64,000 nt of DNA from Halomonas urumqiensis (lineage in GTDB: Bacteria; Pseudomonadota; Gammaproteobacteria; Pseudomonadales; Halomonadaceae), in contig NZ_PYUD01000006.1 of the NCBI RefSeq assembly GCF_003028575.1, positions 1 to 64,000 of the forward strand, given 5' to 3'. Every line of letters begins with the position of its first letter. The first letter of the stretch is position 1. Below are positions 26,360 to 34,584 of the stretch, in pieces. The notes beneath the pieces were generated by a model, which searched no databases, was not told the DNA's origin, and saw only the letters and a list, made by a program, of their open reading frames with translations. A program made the position numbers and the translations under genes.

Positions 26360-26764
26360 CGGTCTTATCCGAGCACACAAAAAAGACCAGAACCGCTGGG
26401 TTCTGGCCTTTCCTTGAATTTGGTAGCGGGGACCGCCGATGTTGAAACAAAAGCGAACCGATGACCTTCTTGGGCTTATGTCGGAGACGCACAAAAAAAG
26501 ACCAGAACCGCTTGGTTCTGGCCTTTCCCGGAATTTGGTAGCGGGGACCGCCGATGTTGAAACAAAAGCGAACCGATGACCTTCCCGGGCTTATGTCGGA
26601 GACACACAAAAAAAGACCAGAACCGCTTGGTTCTGGCCTTTCCTGGAATTTGGTAGCGGGGACCGCCGATGTTGAAACAAAAGCGAACCGATGACCTTCC
26701 CGGGCTTATATCGGAGACGCACAAAAAAGGCCAGAACCGCTGGGTTCTAGCCTTTCCTGGAATT
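26360..26764 (-). repeat. Tandem array of tRNA-fMet 3'-half plus terminator units
   Basis: Three units of 114-115 bp follow the tRNA on the minus strand (tail ends at 26651, 26536 and 26421, against 26765 in the real gene). Each unit, read on minus, holds a copy of the anticodon-loop-to-CCA half of tRNA-fMet interrupted by about 17 bp in the T-loop, an AAATTC tail and a hairpin (CCAGAACC paired with GGTTCTGG) followed by a run of six or seven T. Units are over 90% identical by eye. Terminator hairpins lie at about 26379-26411, 26493-26526 and 26608-26640. There is no functional tRNA in the array. Confidence 0.9.
26723..26754 (-). terminator. Intrinsic terminator of tRNA-fMet
   Basis: On the minus strand AAAGGCTAGAACC pairs with GGTTCTGGCCTTT around a short loop, followed by T6. 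It lies 10 nt after the CCA end. It is the first of four near-identical terminators in the array. Confidence 0.88.
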
Positions 26765-26841
<77 letters not shown>

Positions 26842-26855
26842 TCAACGTGTGGCGT

Positions 26856-26883
26856 ATTCTACACCTTTCCTGATCACGGTCAA
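26856..26883 (-). promoter_or_regulatory. Promoter of tRNA-fMet
   Basis: On the minus strand -35 TTGACC (26878-26883) and -10 TAGAAT (26856-26861) are separated by 16 bp. Transcription would begin about 8 nt before the mature tRNA. Confidence 0.8.
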
Positions 26884-27029
26884 GGGGGTTCAAACGCTCG
26901 TCCCGTTTGCCTTCCGTGGTTCATACTGCAGAGGGTTGTCATGAGCCGATGAGCTCATCAGGCATGACAATTCGGGCGTTGGCTCAGCAGGCCTCGCCGT
27001 TCCGCGTCATGAAAATCAGGGAGGTAACG

Positions 27030-27776
27030 ATGGCCAATAACGCACAAGTTGCATGGGTCACAGGTGGTACTGGCGGTATCGGTAGTTCGATCTGCCGCAC
27101 CCTCGCCGCAGAGGGCTACCATGTGGTCGCGGGGTATAATAATCCAGAGAAGGCCAAGGCATGGCTTGAGACCCAGAAAGCCGATGGTTTCGACAACATT
27201 TCGCTGTCCGGTGTGAATCTCACCGACTATGACGCTTGCGTCGCCGGGGTGAAGGAGATCCAGGAGGCGCACGGCCCGGTGACCGTTCTGGTCAATTGTG
27301 CCGGCATCACTCGCGACGGTACCTTGAAGAAGATGACCCCCGAGCAGTGGCACGAGGTCATCGATACCAACCTCAACAGCGTGTTCAATACCTGCCGCAG
27401 TGTGATCGAGGGCATGCTCGAGCAGAGTTATGGTCGCATCATCAACATCTCATCGATCAATGGCCGCAAGGGACAGTTCGGCCAGGCCAACTACGCTGCT
27501 GCCAAGGCAGGCATGCATGGTCTGACCATGTCGCTGGCCCAGGAAACGGCCACCAAGGGTATCACCGTCAATACCGTGTCACCTGGCTACATTGCCACTG
27601 ACATGATCATGAAGATTCCAGAAAAAGTTCGTGAGTCTATTCGCGAGACCATTCCGGTCAAGCGCTATGGCACGCCAGAAGAGATCGGCCGGCTGGTGAC
27701 TTTCCTGGCCCACCAGGAGTCGGGCTTCATCACCGGTGCCAACATCGATATCAATGGTGGTCAGTTCATGGGCTAA
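27030..27776 (+). CDS. phaB: Acetoacetyl-CoA reductase
   Basis: The 248-residue short-chain dehydrogenase has the NADPH motif WVTGGTGGIGSSICRTLA at residues 9-26, SSINGRKGQFGQANYAAAKA with catalytic Ser, Tyr and Lys, and PhaB-specific YNNPEKA and VSPGYIATDM. It reduces acetoacetyl-CoA to (R)-3-hydroxybutyryl-CoA for polyhydroxybutyrate. No phaA or phaC lies nearby. AGGGAGG lies 6 nt before ATG 27030; upstream in-frame codons are not needed. A strong terminator follows. Confidence 0.95.
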   Translation: MANNAQVAWVTGGTGGIGSSICRTLAAEGYHVVAGYNNPEKAKAWLETQKADGFDNISLSGVNLTDYDACVAGVKEIQEAHGPVTVLVNCAGITRDGTLKKMTPEQWHEVIDTNLNSVFNTCRSVIEGMLEQSYGRIINISSINGRKGQFGQANYAAAKAGMHGLTMSLAQETATKGITVNTVSPGYIATDMIMKIPEKVRESIRETIPVKRYGTPEEIGRLVTFLAHQESGFITGANIDINGGQFMG

Positions 27777-27837
27777 TCAGCCCGGCTGGTAACGCCTGCA
27801 TCACTACCACGATCCTGGTAATGGTTCAGGCACCAAC

Positions 27838-27875
27838 GCGAAAGCGCGAGGTAAACCCTTGCGCTTTCGCCGTTT
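27838..27875 (+). terminator. Terminator after phaB
   Basis: GCGAAAGCGC (27838-27847) pairs with GCGCTTTCGC (27861-27870) and is followed by CGTTTT. It may also serve the convergent DUF349 gene. Confidence 0.82.
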
Positions 27876-27885
27876 TGGCGGCTTG

Positions 27886-30678
27886 TCAGGGCGGCGGCAG
27901 GCGTGTCAGTTGCTCGAGCATGTGGTCGAATTCACCGACCTCGCGCGCCCATTCGGCCGGCGGCACCGGCCCGATCGCCAGCAGCTCGCGCAACACACCA
28001 TGCAACTCCTCGGCACGGGAGGGTTCCCGGCCGAGGTTCTCGTTGAGCCGTTCGACCTGGATCGCCAGGCGTAGCGGGTCGTCGCGATGGCTCACTCGAC
28101 CGACGGCCAACAACGAAAGGTGTACCCGGACTCTTGCCAGGCGCTCCTCCACGTTGCCGGATGGCGAGTGGCGCGCGATATTGCGCTGCGCGTGGGCGTT
28201 GGCCATGTCGTGGGTCAATGTCAGCCCATCGGGTATCGCCACATCGCTGGGGTGCTCTCCAGAGAGGCTTGCCGCGTCAGCCTCGAGGTGGGCGTCAAGG
28301 AGTGGCTTCACTGCGCGCCAGCGCTCCACTTCGTCGATCACCGCGAGCCTCGCCAGGCGTTCGCTGCGGGCGCGAATGATGCCCGTCCAGCGTCGCCGCA
28401 TCCCTTCGGTACGTCGCCCGGCAGGCAGTGGCTCGAGTGCTGATGCCTCACGGATGGCCTCTTCGAGTAACGGTGCATCATGGCTGGTGGCGGGTTGCCA
28501 CGCATCGAGCCGGTCGATCAGGGCCTGCATGGCGTCGAGTCGGTGCCTGGCGCGTTGGGCGCGATCATCACGCTCGGCCTCGCGAGACGCAAAGATGGTA
28601 TCGCAAAGGCCGCGGAACTCTCGCCATAGGGCCTGTTCCTCGCCTTTTGGCGCACGCCCCAGTTCGCGCCATTGGCGCTGTAACCCCTTGGCCTGGTCGG
28701 CGCTCCGTGATGCGGGAAGATCACTCTCGGTGAGCGCTCGGGCCTGCTCGATCAGTTCTCGCTTGGCGGAGGCGATGACCAGGGCGCGTTGATCGATCAG
28801 CGCCTGTAGCTCGTGGCGGATACGCCCGAACCGTCGGCCGATGGCCTCCGTCTGGTCGCGCGGCACGGGGGAGGCCAGCCGCCACTGCTCGCGGGCCTTG
28901 TCGCGGATCTGGCGCAGGGCATCGGGGTCGGCCTGTTCGGCGGGCTGGGCGAGCAGTGTCTCGAGTTGTTCGCACAACGCTTCGCGGGTTTCGAGGTTGT
29001 GCTGGCGCTGTTCATCAAGCCGTGCGCGCCATGGCGCCAGGCGCTCATGGATGCGATCAGAGGCGGCACGAAAGCGCCCGGCCTGTTCGCGGTTGGCAGC
29101 GGCATCACCCAGCGATTTCCACTCCTTGACCAGTTGACGATGCCGGCGGTCGAGCTGAGCGTCGCTCAGTGTCTCGTCCTCGGCCAGTGCCGCGATGGAT
29201 TCGCACAGTTGGTCGCGCTTGGGGCCGGCCACGAAGCCGCGCCAATCGCGTAGCTCAGCAAGCTGCGCACCAAGACGCTTGAGCCGTGCCTCATGGGGTT
29301 GGCGATATTTGGCCGGCAGCGTTTCGGCTTGTTGACGCAGGCGTTGATGCACGCGGCTGGCACCCTTGAAGGCACCGCTTTCCAGTAGCTTCTCGAACTG
29401 GTCCAGCGCGGCTTTATAGGCGTCGGCCTGGGCAGTCAGGTCCGACGGTTGGTTGGCGTCATTGTCGTACGCCAGGTGTTGGCGTACTCGGTGCAGCAGG
29501 GCAGTCGGCGCCAGATTGTCCGGCCAGCCGCAGGCATCGACAAGCGCACGAAGGCGTTCGTCGTCGCCATCGGCCAAGGCGCGCTCGAGCTCGCCCGCAC
29601 GCTCTTCGAAGCGAACCCAGGCCTGGCTGATGCGTTCGAAACTCTGGCGTGCGGTGTCATAGCGTTCGCGTAACGCCTCATCGGCGAGGTGCTGGTCGGA
29701 AAGCGCCTGCCAGCGGTTGGCCAGCAGCTGTTTCTGGGCACGCAGGCTGTCGATGTCCTGGCGTGAAATGCTGTCGCTGCGGTAGAGGGCATCGAGGCTC
29801 TCCTCCAGCGCTTCCACCAGCGATACCCGCGCCTGGTCGGCATCCTCGCGCTGCTGGTGTGCCACTTCGCGTGAACGCTCATGGGCCTCATGGTCCCCGA
29901 TGACCTTTCGACAGCGCAGGCAAGCGTCCTGATAGCGGCGTTCCTGTGATGCTTCAGGTGAGTCATCGAGGCTGGCCCATTGGCGCATGAGATGGCGGAA
30001 GCGACCGGCGTAGAGGGGCTCCCAAGTGGCATTGGCATGTCGCTCAAGATCATTGATCAGTGCCTCGCGGCGATCACGCGCAGCGGCAATCGATGCGGCA
30101 TCGGCGCGAATGCGGTTAAGCCGTTCCCGTGCCTGGCGCATGACCTGGCGGTCGCGTTTGGCCTGTTGGGCGAGGTGTGCAAGGCCAGCCTCGCTCTCGA
30201 CGCGAGCGGCAGCGGCGTGTCTGACGGCCGCGATGCCATTATCGCAGGCTTGGCGAATCAAGGCTTGTTCGTCGCTGATTCGTGCCAGTGCCGCAAGGCG
30301 TAATTGCTGGTTGTCCCCCTGCAGGGCGACGGCGGCAAGCAGGTCAGGTTGGTCCAGCCGCTCGGCGAGTTCGATGCGTGCGCCAAGCGCGAGGTTGCCG
30401 TCACGGCCGTTGATCAGCTCGATCAGGCGTGTGTGCAGTTCGTTACATCCCCCGTCGGCATTGGCATTCTGATCCAGCAGCGCAAGCAAGCGCTCGGGGT
30501 CGTCGAGCCTCGCCAAGGCGGCTCGCCGGACGTCAACGTCAGGGTCCAGCGCCAGCCTTTCCAGTGCCTGGCGCTGTTCGGGGCGGGCAGTGTCCAGCCG
30601 GGGAATGGCCTGGAGGCGTACCGCCGGGTCACGGTGTTCCCAGCGGGGAGCAAAGAAGCGGCGAAAGAGTCCTGACAT
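27886..30678 (-). CDS. Large DUF349 domain protein
   Basis: The 930-residue cytoplasmic protein starts with HEAT-like repeats (about residues 15-190: LQAIPRLDTARPEQRQALER) and continues with several DUF349 helical units recognisable by W-R-x-(L/A)-(G/S)-x-A/P patterns (REQWRLASPVPRDQTEAIGR, LQRQWRELGRAPKGEEQALW). It is very rich in Arg, Glu, Ala and Gln, and is predicted to form long coiled coils. No activity is known for DUF349. The start ATG 30678 has CAGGA 7 nt upstream. It is divergent from minC. Confidence 0.85.
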   Translation of the reverse strand: MSGLFRRFFAPRWEHRDPAVRLQAIPRLDTARPEQRQALERLALDPDVDVRRAALARLDDPERLLALLDQNANADGGCNELHTRLIELINGRDGNLALGARIELAERLDQPDLLAAVALQGDNQQLRLAALARISDEQALIRQACDNGIAAVRHAAAARVESEAGLAHLAQQAKRDRQVMRQARERLNRIRADAASIAAARDRREALINDLERHANATWEPLYAGRFRHLMRQWASLDDSPEASQERRYQDACLRCRKVIGDHEAHERSREVAHQQREDADQARVSLVEALEESLDALYRSDSISRQDIDSLRAQKQLLANRWQALSDQHLADEALRERYDTARQSFERISQAWVRFEERAGELERALADGDDERLRALVDACGWPDNLAPTALLHRVRQHLAYDNDANQPSDLTAQADAYKAALDQFEKLLESGAFKGASRVHQRLRQQAETLPAKYRQPHEARLKRLGAQLAELRDWRGFVAGPKRDQLCESIAALAEDETLSDAQLDRRHRQLVKEWKSLGDAAANREQAGRFRAASDRIHERLAPWRARLDEQRQHNLETREALCEQLETLLAQPAEQADPDALRQIRDKAREQWRLASPVPRDQTEAIGRRFGRIRHELQALIDQRALVIASAKRELIEQARALTESDLPASRSADQAKGLQRQWRELGRAPKGEEQALWREFRGLCDTIFASREAERDDRAQRARHRLDAMQALIDRLDAWQPATSHDAPLLEEAIREASALEPLPAGRRTEGMRRRWTGIIRARSERLARLAVIDEVERWRAVKPLLDAHLEADAASLSGEHPSDVAIPDGLTLTHDMANAHAQRNIARHSPSGNVEERLARVRVHLSLLAVGRVSHRDDPLRLAIQVERLNENLGREPSRAEELHGVLRELLAIGPVPPAEWAREVGEFDHMLEQLTRLPPP

Positions 30679-30973
30679 TGGTGATCCTGGCATGGGTGCG
30701 TCACGCAGCGAGGCACGCGAAGATGGTCGTTTGACTATTGTTGTTACCGGTCCGGTGTCCGGTGGGCGACCCGGTCGGCTGCCGGGTCTCAAATGCTTCT
30801 TCTGTATCTAAGCACGCGCCGGCGTTGGGGAAAAGTCCGCATTGCCGATGGGGTGTGGCAAATGAGAGACACTGACAAGCTGGCCGTGCTGAGCTTATGA
30901 TCAGTTGCAGGGGACGAGTGACTCGCTTAGCTTTGACTCGATACCCCGACCATCACAGACGTGGAGTTCGGCA

Positions 30974-31723
30974 ATGAGCCTCAAAGTGGACAGGGACAGC
31001 ATGGCCTTTACCTTCAAGGGTGGCATGCTACCGATGACGGTCATGGAGCTGACCAGCGCCGACCCCGAGCGTATTCGCGACCAGCTCGCCGGCAAGCTCA
31101 GTCAGTCACCGGCTTTCTTCCAGCATACACCGGTGGTGCTCAGCGTCGAGAAGCTCGACGAGCCCCACCTGGCGCTCGAGCGAATCTGCGCGGTGTGCCG
31201 TGCCCACAAGCTATTGCCGGTGGCAGTGCGCGGTGGCCCGGAACCGGTCAAGCAGTCGGCCTGGGCGCTGGGGCTTGGCTGGTTTCCCCCGCAGGAGGCC
31301 AGTCGCCCCAGGGCACTCGAAAGCGTGGCGCCTGCGGAGCCGGAATCCGCCCTGGAGGTTGCCGATGAGCTCGAAACGCCGCCCGGCGTGACGAGTGGTG
31401 GTCGGATATACCGGGGCACCGTGCGCTCCGGCCAGCAGGTGACGGCGCCGGAAGGTGATCTTGTGGTCGTGGGTGCGGTGAATGCCGGTGCCGAGGTGCT
31501 GGCCGCGGGTAGCGTGCACGTCTATGGCGCCCTGAGGGGGCGTGCACTGGCGGGTATACATGGCGATGCCATGGCCAGTATCTTCTGTCGAGAGTTGCGT
31601 GCCGAGTTGCTCTCGGTGGCGGGCAACTACAAGCGTCTCGAAGACATCGACCCACGCTTGCTGGGTACCACCGTGCAGGTGCGCCTGGATGGCGACCAGT
31701 TGGGTATCACGTCGCTGAGCTGA
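30974..31723 (+). CDS. minC: Septum site-determining protein MinC
   Basis: The 249-residue protein has the N-terminal FtsZ-inhibiting domain (FTFKGGMLPMTVMELTSADP) and the C-terminal beta-helix domain (GRIYRGTVRSGQQVTAPEGD, GAVNAGAEVLAAGSVHVYG) that binds MinD, joined by a Pro/Glu-rich linker. It blocks FtsZ ring assembly away from midcell. The order minC-minD-minE is standard. GGAG lies upstream of ATG 30974. Confidence 0.97.
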   Translation: MSLKVDRDSMAFTFKGGMLPMTVMELTSADPERIRDQLAGKLSQSPAFFQHTPVVLSVEKLDEPHLALERICAVCRAHKLLPVAVRGGPEPVKQSAWALGLGWFPPQEASRPRALESVAPAEPESALEVADELETPPGVTSGGRIYRGTVRSGQQVTAPEGDLVVVGAVNAGAEVLAAGSVHVYGALRGRALAGIHGDAMASIFCRELRAELLSVAGNYKRLEDIDPRLLGTTVQVRLDGDQLGITSLS

Positions 31724-31781
31724 GCTCGCGGCGCTATCGTCACCGCTTTAATTTACCTTACCGACTGACAGGAAGTGACAC

Positions 31782-32600
31782 TTGGCCAAGATCATCGTTG
31801 TGACCTCCGGCAAAGGAGGCGTCGGCAAGACCACCAGCGCGGCAGCCATCGCCACCGGTCTGGCGCTGCGAGGCAACAAGACAGTCGTCATCGATTTCGA
31901 CGTGGGGCTCCGTAACCTCGACTTGATCATGGGGTGCGAGCGCCGTGTGGTCTATGACCTCGTCAATGTCATCCAGGGCGAGGCAGGACTCAACCAGGCG
32001 TTGATCCGCGACAAGCGAGTCGACAACCTGCACATCCTTCCGGCCTCACAGACCCGCGACAAGGACGCCTTGAGCGTGGAAGGGGTCGAGAAGGTGCTCG
32101 AGACCCTGAGCAAGGATTTCGATTTCATCATCTGCGATTCCCCGGCGGGTATAGAACGCGGCGCTCAACTGGCCATGTATTTTGCCGATGCGGCAATCGT
32201 GGTGACCAATCCCGAGGTCTCGTCGGTGCGCGATTCCGACCGCATGCTGGGCCTGCTCGCCTCCAAGACACGGCGTGCCGAGCGAGGGGATGACCCGATC
32301 CAGGAACACTTGCTGATCACTCGCTACAACCCGTCTCGGGTCGATCTCGGTGACATGCTCAACCTGGAGGACATTCGCGAAATCCTGGCGATCGACCTGA
32401 TCGGCCTGATTCCCGAGTCCGAAGCGGTATTGCGTGCCTCCAACCAGGGTGTGCCGGTGACGCACGACGCCACCAGCGATGCGGGGCAAGCTTACACCGA
32501 TACCGTGGCCCGCCTGCTTGGTGAAGATGTGCCGCTGCGTTTCCATGAGTATCAAAAGAAAAGTCTGCTTAGCCGCATGTTCGGGGGAGGTCGCCGGTGA
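31782..32600 (+). CDS. minD: Septum site-determining ATPase MinD
   Basis: The 272-residue ATPase has the deviant Walker A motif [20 protein letters not shown] (residues 9-28), [11 protein letters not shown] and a C-terminal amphipathic membrane-targeting helix ([15 protein letters not shown]). It recruits MinC to the membrane and oscillates with MinE. The only start compatible with the family N-terminus [13 protein letters not shown] is TTG 31782, 7 nt after AGGAA. Confidence 0.97.
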   Translation: MAKIIVVTSGKGGVGKTTSAAAIATGLALRGNKTVVIDFDVGLRNLDLIMGCERRVVYDLVNVIQGEAGLNQALIRDKRVDNLHILPASQTRDKDALSVEGVEKVLETLSKDFDFIICDSPAGIERGAQLAMYFADAAIVVTNPEVSSVRDSDRMLGLLASKTRRAERGDDPIQEHLLITRYNPSRVDLGDMLNLEDIREILAIDLIGLIPESEAVLRASNQGVPVTHDATSDAGQAYTDTVARLLGEDVPLRFHEYQKKSLLSRMFGGGRR

Positions 32601-32848
32601 AGTTACTGGAATTCCTCAAGCGAGAACGCAAGAAGTCGGCGTCGGTCGCCAAGGAGCGACTGCAGATCATCGTCGCCCACCAGCGCAGTCAGCGTGGCCA
32701 GCCCGACTACATGCCGATGCTGGAGAAGGAGCTGCTGGAGGTGATTCGCCGCTATGTGCAGGTCGATGACGATGCCATCAACATCAGCCTCGACAGCGAG
32801 GATAATTGTTCGGTGCTGGAGCTCAACGTCACCCTGCCGCGCGCGTAA
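32597..32848 (+). CDS. minE: Cell division topological specificity factor MinE
   Basis: The 83-residue protein has the MinD-interacting N-terminal segment ([20 protein letters not shown]) and the C-terminal dimer domain ([20 protein letters not shown]). GTG 32597 overlaps the minD stop (GTGA), so translation is coupled. It stimulates MinD ATPase and sets the polar oscillation. Confidence 0.97.
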   Translation: MKLLEFLKRERKKSASVAKERLQIIVAHQRSQRGQPDYMPMLEKELLEVIRRYVQVDDDAINISLDSEDNCSVLELNVTLPRA

Positions 32849-33009
32849 CGAGCGTAACTCGGGCGGCGGTGTGATGACACTTTCGCGGTCAGCCGCTGGC
32901 TGAGCGGCTCGTCTGCTGGTCGCGCCACCCAGCCTGGTAGAGGTCCGGGCTCGATATGCTAGGCTGGGCCCTCACCAAGCCCGCATCGATGACCGGAGAG
33001 CCCTCGCCC

Positions 33010-34503
33010 ATGGCGCCGCAAGCCGCCCCGACGACCTTCCTTTGGCATGACTACGAGACCTTCGGTGCCGACCCGCGCCGCGATCGACCCTCCCAGTTCG
33101 CGGCGATTCGCACCGACGCCGATTTCAATGAGATCGGCGAGCCGGTGGAGTGGTTCTGCAAGCCTGCCGATGATTACCTTCCCCACCCCCAGGCCTGTCT
33201 GATCACCGGGATCACGCCGCAGCAGGCGCGCCGCCGAGGCATGCCCGAGGCGGAATTCGCCGGGCGCATCCAGGCATTGATGAGCGAGCCGGGTACCTGC
33301 GTGGTGGGCTACAACAGTCTGCGTTTCGATGATGAGGTCAGCCGTCACCTGTTCTACCGTAACCTGCTCGACCCCTATTCGCGTGAGTGGCAGAACGGCA
33401 ACTCGCGCTGGGATTTGATCGATGTGGTACGTGCGTTTCATGCCCTGCGTCCGGCGGGTATCGAGTGGCCGCAGCGTGAGGATGGCGCGCCCAGTTTCAA
33501 GCTCGAGCATCTGACCGCGGCCAATGGCATCAGCCATGAGGGTGCCCACGATGCGGTGGCCGATGTGCGTGCCACCATCACGCTGGCGCGGCTGCTGAAG
33601 GCGAGCAACCCCCGGCTGTTCGATTACTTGTTGGCGCTGCGCGGCAAGCGCGATGTCGCCAGGCTGCTCGATGTTCCTGGCCGCAAGCCCGTCGTGCATA
33701 TCTCGCGTCGCTACCCTGCCAGCCGTGGCTGTGCTGCCCTGGTGGTGCCGTTGGCCGAGCATCCCACCAACCCCAACGGGGTGATCGTCTATGACCTCTC
33801 GGTGGCCCCGGCGGCGTTGTTCGACCTCAGCCCTGAGCAGATTCGCCAGCGGGTGTTCGTCAGCAATGATGAACTCGCCGAGGGTGCCGAGCGTATTCCG
33901 CTCAAGGTCATCCATATCAACAAGTGCCCGGTGCTGTTCCCGTCCAGTGCGCTGAAGGACGTGGAGGGTCCCCAGGCGGGCGAGTACGGTGAGATCGTGG
34001 CGCGCCTGGGGCTCGACCTCACGGCCTGTCGGGAACACTGGAAGCAGTTGGCCAAGCACCCGGAGGTGGCCGCTCGGGTCGCCGAGGTGTTCGCCGAGCC
34101 GCCGCCGGATGGGCCCGGTGACCCGGACCTGATGCTCTATTCAGGCGGTTTCTTCTCACCTGCCGACCGCAAGCAGATGCAGCGGGTACGCGAGTCCGAC
34201 CCGTGGGATCTCGTCGGCGCGCGTTTCGCTTTCCAGGACCCGCGTCTGGAGGAGATGCTGTTTCGCTATCGGGCGCGTAGCTTCCCCGACACCCTGGAAG
34301 GCGAGGAGCTGGCGCAGTGGGAAGCCTATCGCTGGGCGCGCATGAACGACTCGGCGGTAGCGGGCCTGACGCTCAAGGGCTTCGCCCGTGAGATCGAGCG
34401 CCTGAACCAGGTGGCGTTGAGCGACCGCGACCGCCAGATTCTCGAGGAGTTGGTGATGCACGTGGAGGCGATCATGCCGGCCCAGGCCTTCGACGCCGAC
34501 TGA
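33010..34503 (+). CDS. sbcB: Exodeoxyribonuclease I
   Basis: The 497-residue DEDDh exonuclease has FLWHDYETFGADPRRDRPSQ at the N-terminus (Exo I), GYNSLRFDDEVSRHLFYRNL (Exo II) and HEGAHDAVADVRATI (Exo III), followed by the SH3-like and helical ExoI C-terminal domains. It degrades single-stranded DNA 3' to 5' in recombination and mismatch repair. ATG 33010 is chosen by homology with GGAGAG upstream; ATG 32989 and 32956 are in frame. Confidence 0.96.
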   Translation: MAPQAAPTTFLWHDYETFGADPRRDRPSQFAAIRTDADFNEIGEPVEWFCKPADDYLPHPQACLITGITPQQARRRGMPEAEFAGRIQALMSEPGTCVVGYNSLRFDDEVSRHLFYRNLLDPYSREWQNGNSRWDLIDVVRAFHALRPAGIEWPQREDGAPSFKLEHLTAANGISHEGAHDAVADVRATITLARLLKASNPRLFDYLLALRGKRDVARLLDVPGRKPVVHISRRYPASRGCAALVVPLAEHPTNPNGVIVYDLSVAPAALFDLSPEQIRQRVFVSNDELAEGAERIPLKVIHINKCPVLFPSSALKDVEGPQAGEYGEIVARLGLDLTACREHWKQLAKHPEVAARVAEVFAEPPPDGPGDPDLMLYSGGFFSPADRKQMQRVRESDPWDLVGARFAFQDPRLEEMLFRYRARSFPDTLEGEELAQWEAYRWARMNDSAVAGLTLKGFAREIERLNQVALSDRDRQILEELVMHVEAIMPAQAFDAD

Positions 34504-34526
34504 TCATCCGGCATTCGTCGCTCATC

Positions 34527-34555
34527 AAATCGCCCGGCCATTGGCCGGGCGATTT
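34527..34555. terminator. Terminator between sbcB and the M16 peptidase gene
   Basis: A 14-bp perfect inverted repeat (AAATCGCCCGGCCA at 34527-34540 with its complement ending 34555) separates convergent genes. The A/T ends provide T-tracts on both strands. Confidence 0.85.
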
Positions 34556-34584
34556 GGTTGGCATGCAGGTGATGCGATTTCGGA

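Noticed and set aside
26421..26721. Extra tRNA genes in the array
   Set aside because: Units lack the 5' half (acceptor 5' strand, D-arm) and have an interrupted T-loop, so none can be a functional tRNA.
26204..26724. Three overlapping minus-strand frames in the tRNA array, each starting MCVSDISPG
   Set aside because: They start with TTG without a ribosome site, run through terminators and tRNA-derived sequence, and repeat only because the DNA repeats. A basic peptide like Tpr of the E. coli tyrT array cannot be fully excluded.
26360..26764. CRISPR-like array
   Set aside because: Units are contiguous 115-bp tandem repeats without unique spacers, and no cas gene is present.
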